DNA from: Panorpa germanica
Lineage: Eukaryota; Arthropoda; Insecta; Mecoptera; Panorpidae
Direction of reading: 5' to 3'
Assembly: GCA_963678705.1 (NCBI GenBank)
Contig: OY783214.1
Location: forward strand, 3,782,001 to 3,846,000
Length of the DNA stretch: 64,000 nucleotides
The translations under genes were made by a program, and so were the position numbers. Shown here piece by piece: positions 61,641 through 64,000 of the stretch. Each line of letters opens with the position of its first letter. Position 1 is the first letter of the stretch. Below the pieces are notes generated by a model. That model searched no databases, was not told where the DNA came from, and saw only the letters and a list, made by a program, of their open reading frames with translations.

Positions 61641-62630
61641 TGTGTTAATGTAATTTGTAATTATAGAAATAGAAACCTATATTTACCTATATTATCAGTC
61701 AATAATAAAATATATCTTTCAGAGACAGTTCAATTCTAAAGTGTCGAGATTTAATTGTCCATTAAGTATAAAAAAATAACAAACTGTATAAAAAATATGT
61801 CTGTATTTCCACAGTAAATAAATAAATAATTGTCACTGTATATTAAATTGTGTTTGTCTTTGTGTTTCTTTGATAAATCTTTATAAGTTTTAACTATATT
61901 GAAACACTATGAAAAATCAGTTCAAGGTCAAATAAGTAAGTCTTCAAGATTTATGTCCTAAATATCTTATGAATTACTTAAGACCACTGATTCTTTTACG
62001 CAGTTTGTAACAAAGTTTTGAACGGAGATCATAATAATAAATAAAAATATCCAAAATTGGATAAATAAATCTCACATCTTAAATGTTGGATATTGTTATT
62101 ATGTTATTTTAATTTATCAAACTTTGCCTTCTGATTAAAAATTGCAGTCCTTTCTTACTATAATTATTGTTGCATTAACAATCATCATAATTCTAATTTA
62201 AGTATGATGATAAAATAGTTGCATGTAATCAGGCGTCAATATATCTTACGTGATTATTAATTTAAAATAAATGGCTTCCAATTCTTCGGTATCCTCCAAA
62301 TAACGATTAACATGCAAAAAAGAACGTATATCAAATATTCCACATTAGCTACTGTTATCTAATATAAAAAGAGGGTCGTAGAAATAGGGGCCAAACAATG
62401 TAAATCCAATCCCTTTGACGTTTTAATAAAAGGTTAGGGATGCAACATTTTTGGCCGCTTGACTGACTAAAGGTAGATATTGTAGTTGGGACACAGAATT
62501 CAATAACGCAAAGCTCGACTTATGTAAATTACGTTCCTCAAGCAGAAACCATATGTTGATGTAAAACCGATATGAATTTCTATGTGGTAATCGTAGATTT
62601 ACCTATTTAAATAAGAAATTAATAAGACAT
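61640..62630. other. Timeout intron, nothing recognised
   Basis: The roughly 1 kb downstream (in timeout sense) of exon d is AT-rich. A short minus-strand frame at 62250-62350 was considered and rejected as an exon. Confidence 0.5.
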
Positions 62631-62632
62631 AC

Positions 62633-62736
62633 CTGAGCCATCAATCTGAGCCGTAAATATTTCTTCAAGCGCCATTAATTCTTCTTCTGGAGGCAAACCG
62701 GATGCACCAAAGCTGTCATGTTCAGGCCAAACTTCC
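62633..62736 (-). CDS. timeout: TIMEOUT (Timeless-2), internal exon d (last one in window)
   Basis: Fourth timeout exon: 104 bp, acceptor gtgtag before 62736, consensus donor GTATGT after 62633. With the split Arg it reads REVWPEHDSFGASGLPPEEE and continues LMALEEIFTAQIDGS. The REVWPE..FG....PEEE pattern is a hallmark of the TIMELESS family. The exon ends one base into a codon, so translation must continue, but no following exon was found on the minus strand down to position 1. I looked by eye for the conserved HC(I/V)VK.LHR and ELLFWK blocks. The intron between this exon and exon c (62737-63427) contains a ~630-bp family A MITE. Confidence 0.92.
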
Positions 62737-62760
62737 CTACACAAAATAAAAATGTTAACA

Positions 62761-63388
62761 ATGGGCTTGTGTCCTATGTCTTAATTTCTATAAAAGTGTA
62801 CTATATATTGATAAAGTTGGTTACTAGAACCTCTAATGTTCAATTAATTTTTAATAACTCCTTATATGTTAAGAGATATTAACAATTAAAAAAGTCATTT
62901 TGTCTCTTTAATTATTAAAGGGATTCAACGTTGTACACATTCAAAATGCATGTGATATCACAACCGCTGCTAACCTTACACCTCATAAATCTCTGCTATA
63001 TGTATTTATATATCAAAATATCAAATATGATTTACAGCTATTTCAAGGAACAATAAAATTCCAATATTATGTCTGCCGTAACAGGGTTAAATTAAATAAA
63101 AACTTATTATTCTTTGACTTGACTTGATTATTTCGACTACCAACAGCTACAAAACATTACCACAGCACTGACCTACTCAACAAATAACTGACGTATAAAT
63201 GCATTTCACGTGATACAAATATGGCCGACCATTTCTAGCGCTAAAACTACAATTCAAACTTTTAATTGCTATATCTCCGTCGATATTTAGATATTTAATA
63301 AAATAGACACGCCAATACACATTTATTAACATCAATTTCAATCAACAATTGAAAAATCGACCATTAAAAAATAAGGACACAAACCCAT
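62761..63388 (+). mobile_element. MITE family A, copy 6 (in a timeout intron)
   Basis: A full-length copy with ends atgggcttgtgtcc and ggacacaaacccat, filling most of the 691-bp intron between timeout exons c and d. It begins only 24 bp upstream of the exon d acceptor-exon junction (62737), so in timeout orientation it ends close to the acceptor. Confidence 0.82.
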
Positions 63389-63427
63389 TTGAATTAGATT
63401 ACGTTTAAAAATAATTAAGTGTTTTAC

Positions 63428-63508
63428 CTAGCTGCTCGTATTAGAGCTATAGCTTCTTCATAATTTTCCTTAGCTAATAACCGTTGAAGTCGTTTCATAC
63501 AGTCAACT
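63428..63508 (-). CDS. timeout: TIMEOUT (Timeless-2), internal exon c
   Basis: Third timeout exon: 81 bp, acceptor tttcag before 63508, donor GTAAAA after 63428. It encodes VDCMKRLQRLLAKENYEEAI followed by ALIRAA, with AG left over to make the Arg of the REVWPE motif in the next exon. This matches the TIMELESS segment 'AMVRIQDCLL...ALTLLRSAR'. The exon is too short to stand out as an ORF and was found by extending the protein homology across the splice junctions. Confidence 0.92.
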
Positions 63509-63584
63509 CTGAAATAAAACATAGATTGAAATTCTTATGTATAGGTATGAATAAATATTCTATACGGTTAAATGAAATATTCAC

Positions 63585-63741
63585 TTTTGTTCTTCGTTTT
63601 CTTTGTCACTGGCAGCGTCAAATGGAATTACGTCAGATGGTATTTCAGCGCCGTCTCCTGTGAGTATGGCAGATATCTGAGGTGCCATCGACGCCCACCT
63701 GTCTTCCCGTGACATCTTAGGTGCCTTCTTCGGAACCGATT
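63585..63741 (-). CDS. timeout: TIMEOUT (Timeless-2), internal exon b
   Basis: Second timeout exon in the window: 157 bp, acceptor gttatag before 63741, donor GTGAAT after 63585. The frame continues from the previous exon and reads SVPKKAPKMSREDRWASMAP, then a short linker, then VIPFDAASDKENEEQK. The VIPFDAAS...EEQ block is the same as 'VVPFDAAS...EEQR' in human TIMELESS, which is the strongest single match for naming the gene. The exon ends two bases into a codon that is completed as Lys by the next exon. An in-frame ATG upstream of the acceptor exists but lies in the intron and is not a start. Confidence 0.93.
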
Positions 63742-63811
63742 CTATAACATAAATAAAAATCAACTCCTGAAGTTTATCGATAAATATATTTTATATTAAA
63801 TGAAAACTAAC

Positions 63812-63939
63812 TTTTTGCTTTTCGCTGTTTCGTTTTCTGCTGAACTAAAATGGCTCCGCTCACACCTTGAGATTTGCAATACTTTTCCAACATTTTACAA
63901 AAAATGTGTCCTGTCTCAATTAAATCTCGAAGAAATGCT
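63812..63939 (-). CDS. timeout: TIMEOUT (Timeless-2), internal exon a
   Basis: Internal exon of the insect orthologue of vertebrate TIMELESS, a nuclear replication fork-protection protein that works with Tipin. Read on the minus strand, the acceptor tatag precedes 63939 and the donor GTTAGT follows 63812. The exon is 128 bp and carries 1 base, 42 codons and 1 base. It encodes a stretch containing FLRDLIETGHIFCKMLEKYC and then a basic Lys/Arg-rich run, matching the 'YLRDLVETTHLFLKMLERFC...KKRRKKK' region I remember from human TIMELESS. The reading phase joins exactly with the next exon, giving a Lys codon across the junction. Upstream exons lie beyond position 64000. The clock protein Timeless is the only serious alternative, but the closeness to human TIMELESS favours Timeout. 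Confidence 0.9.
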
Positions 63940-64000
63940 CTATAATATAACAGTTTTATATAAAGTTCAGAAAGAAAACGTGGGAGCAGATATAATAAGA

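Larger units (their letters stand above)
1..62632 (-). other. Probable giant intron of timeout (5' part), hosting 2mit
   Basis: The timeout exon ending at 62633 has a good donor and an unfinished codon, and nothing resembling the conserved C-terminal half of TIMELESS is seen anywhere to the left in this window. The simplest reading is a single intron of more than 62 kb that continues past position 1. This is inference: a short or divergent exon could have been missed by eye. The only protein-coding host gene inside it is the opposite-strand LRR gene at 37.3-49.3 kb; the rest is repeats and unrecognised AT-rich DNA. Confidence 0.55.

Noticed and set aside
62250-62350. Minus-strand frame reading VNRYLEDTEELEAIY followed by a donor-like GTAAGA, as a further timeout exon
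   Set aside because: No acceptor opens this frame: the nearest AG (cagtag) is followed by an in-frame TAA, and the peptide has no TIMELESS-like motif.

Overview
The window looks like AT-rich nuclear DNA from an insect. The evidence is spliced genes with GT-AG introns, very long introns, and a dense load of Tc1/mariner and hAT elements, MITEs and LINE fragments. The order cannot be fixed from the sequence alone. There are no rRNA genes, CRISPR arrays, operons or bacterial features, and I recognise no retrovirus-, LTR- or Polinton-like element.

Two host genes are visible. At the right edge (62,633-63,939, minus strand) four consecutive exons encode an internal part of TIMEOUT (Timeless-2, the insect orthologue of vertebrate TIMELESS). 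Both ends of that gene lie outside the exons seen: the 5' part lies beyond 64,000, and no later exon is found between 62,632 and position 1. At 37,281-49,302 (plus strand) a two-exon gene encodes a 765-residue leucine-rich-repeat protein with a signal peptide, about 13 repeats, a Ser/Thr/Lys-rich stalk, one membrane span and a 36-residue tail. In Drosophila an LRR membrane protein called 2mit is known as an antisense gene inside an intron of timeless2/timeout. Fold and opposite-strand position both point to the same gene here, so most or all of the window is probably one giant timeout intron carrying 2mit.

Layout: 1-37 kb is non-coding and holds scattered repeats. These include a decayed mariner pair (6.1-6.9 kb), a (TA)n tract (12 kb), MITEs (11.5, 14.8, 16.4, 20.8 kb), LINE C-terminal fragments (17.5, 19.5, 24, 34 kb), a fold-back mariner MITE (25.3 kb), an internally deleted mariner inside a LINE 3' end (28 kb), and two hAT MITEs with 8-bp target duplications (30.6 and 32.6 kb). 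37-49.3 kb is 2mit; its 9.7-kb intron holds four copies of one ~610-bp MITE family (family A) and other repeats. 49.3-62.6 kb is repeat-rich, with an intact DD41D mariner-type transposon (51,414-52,716), three long-inverted-repeat MITEs counting the one at 36.5 kb, an RNase H fragment of a LINE, and a palindromic element inserted in the 3' end of the same LINE family. 62.6-64 kb is timeout, with another family A MITE in one of its small introns.

The most useful observations are the nested antisense 2mit/timeout arrangement, the intact DD41D transposon with its empty site visible in paralogous repeats, several nested insertions that give a relative order of transposition, and three back-to-back upstream ORFs before the 2mit start codon.
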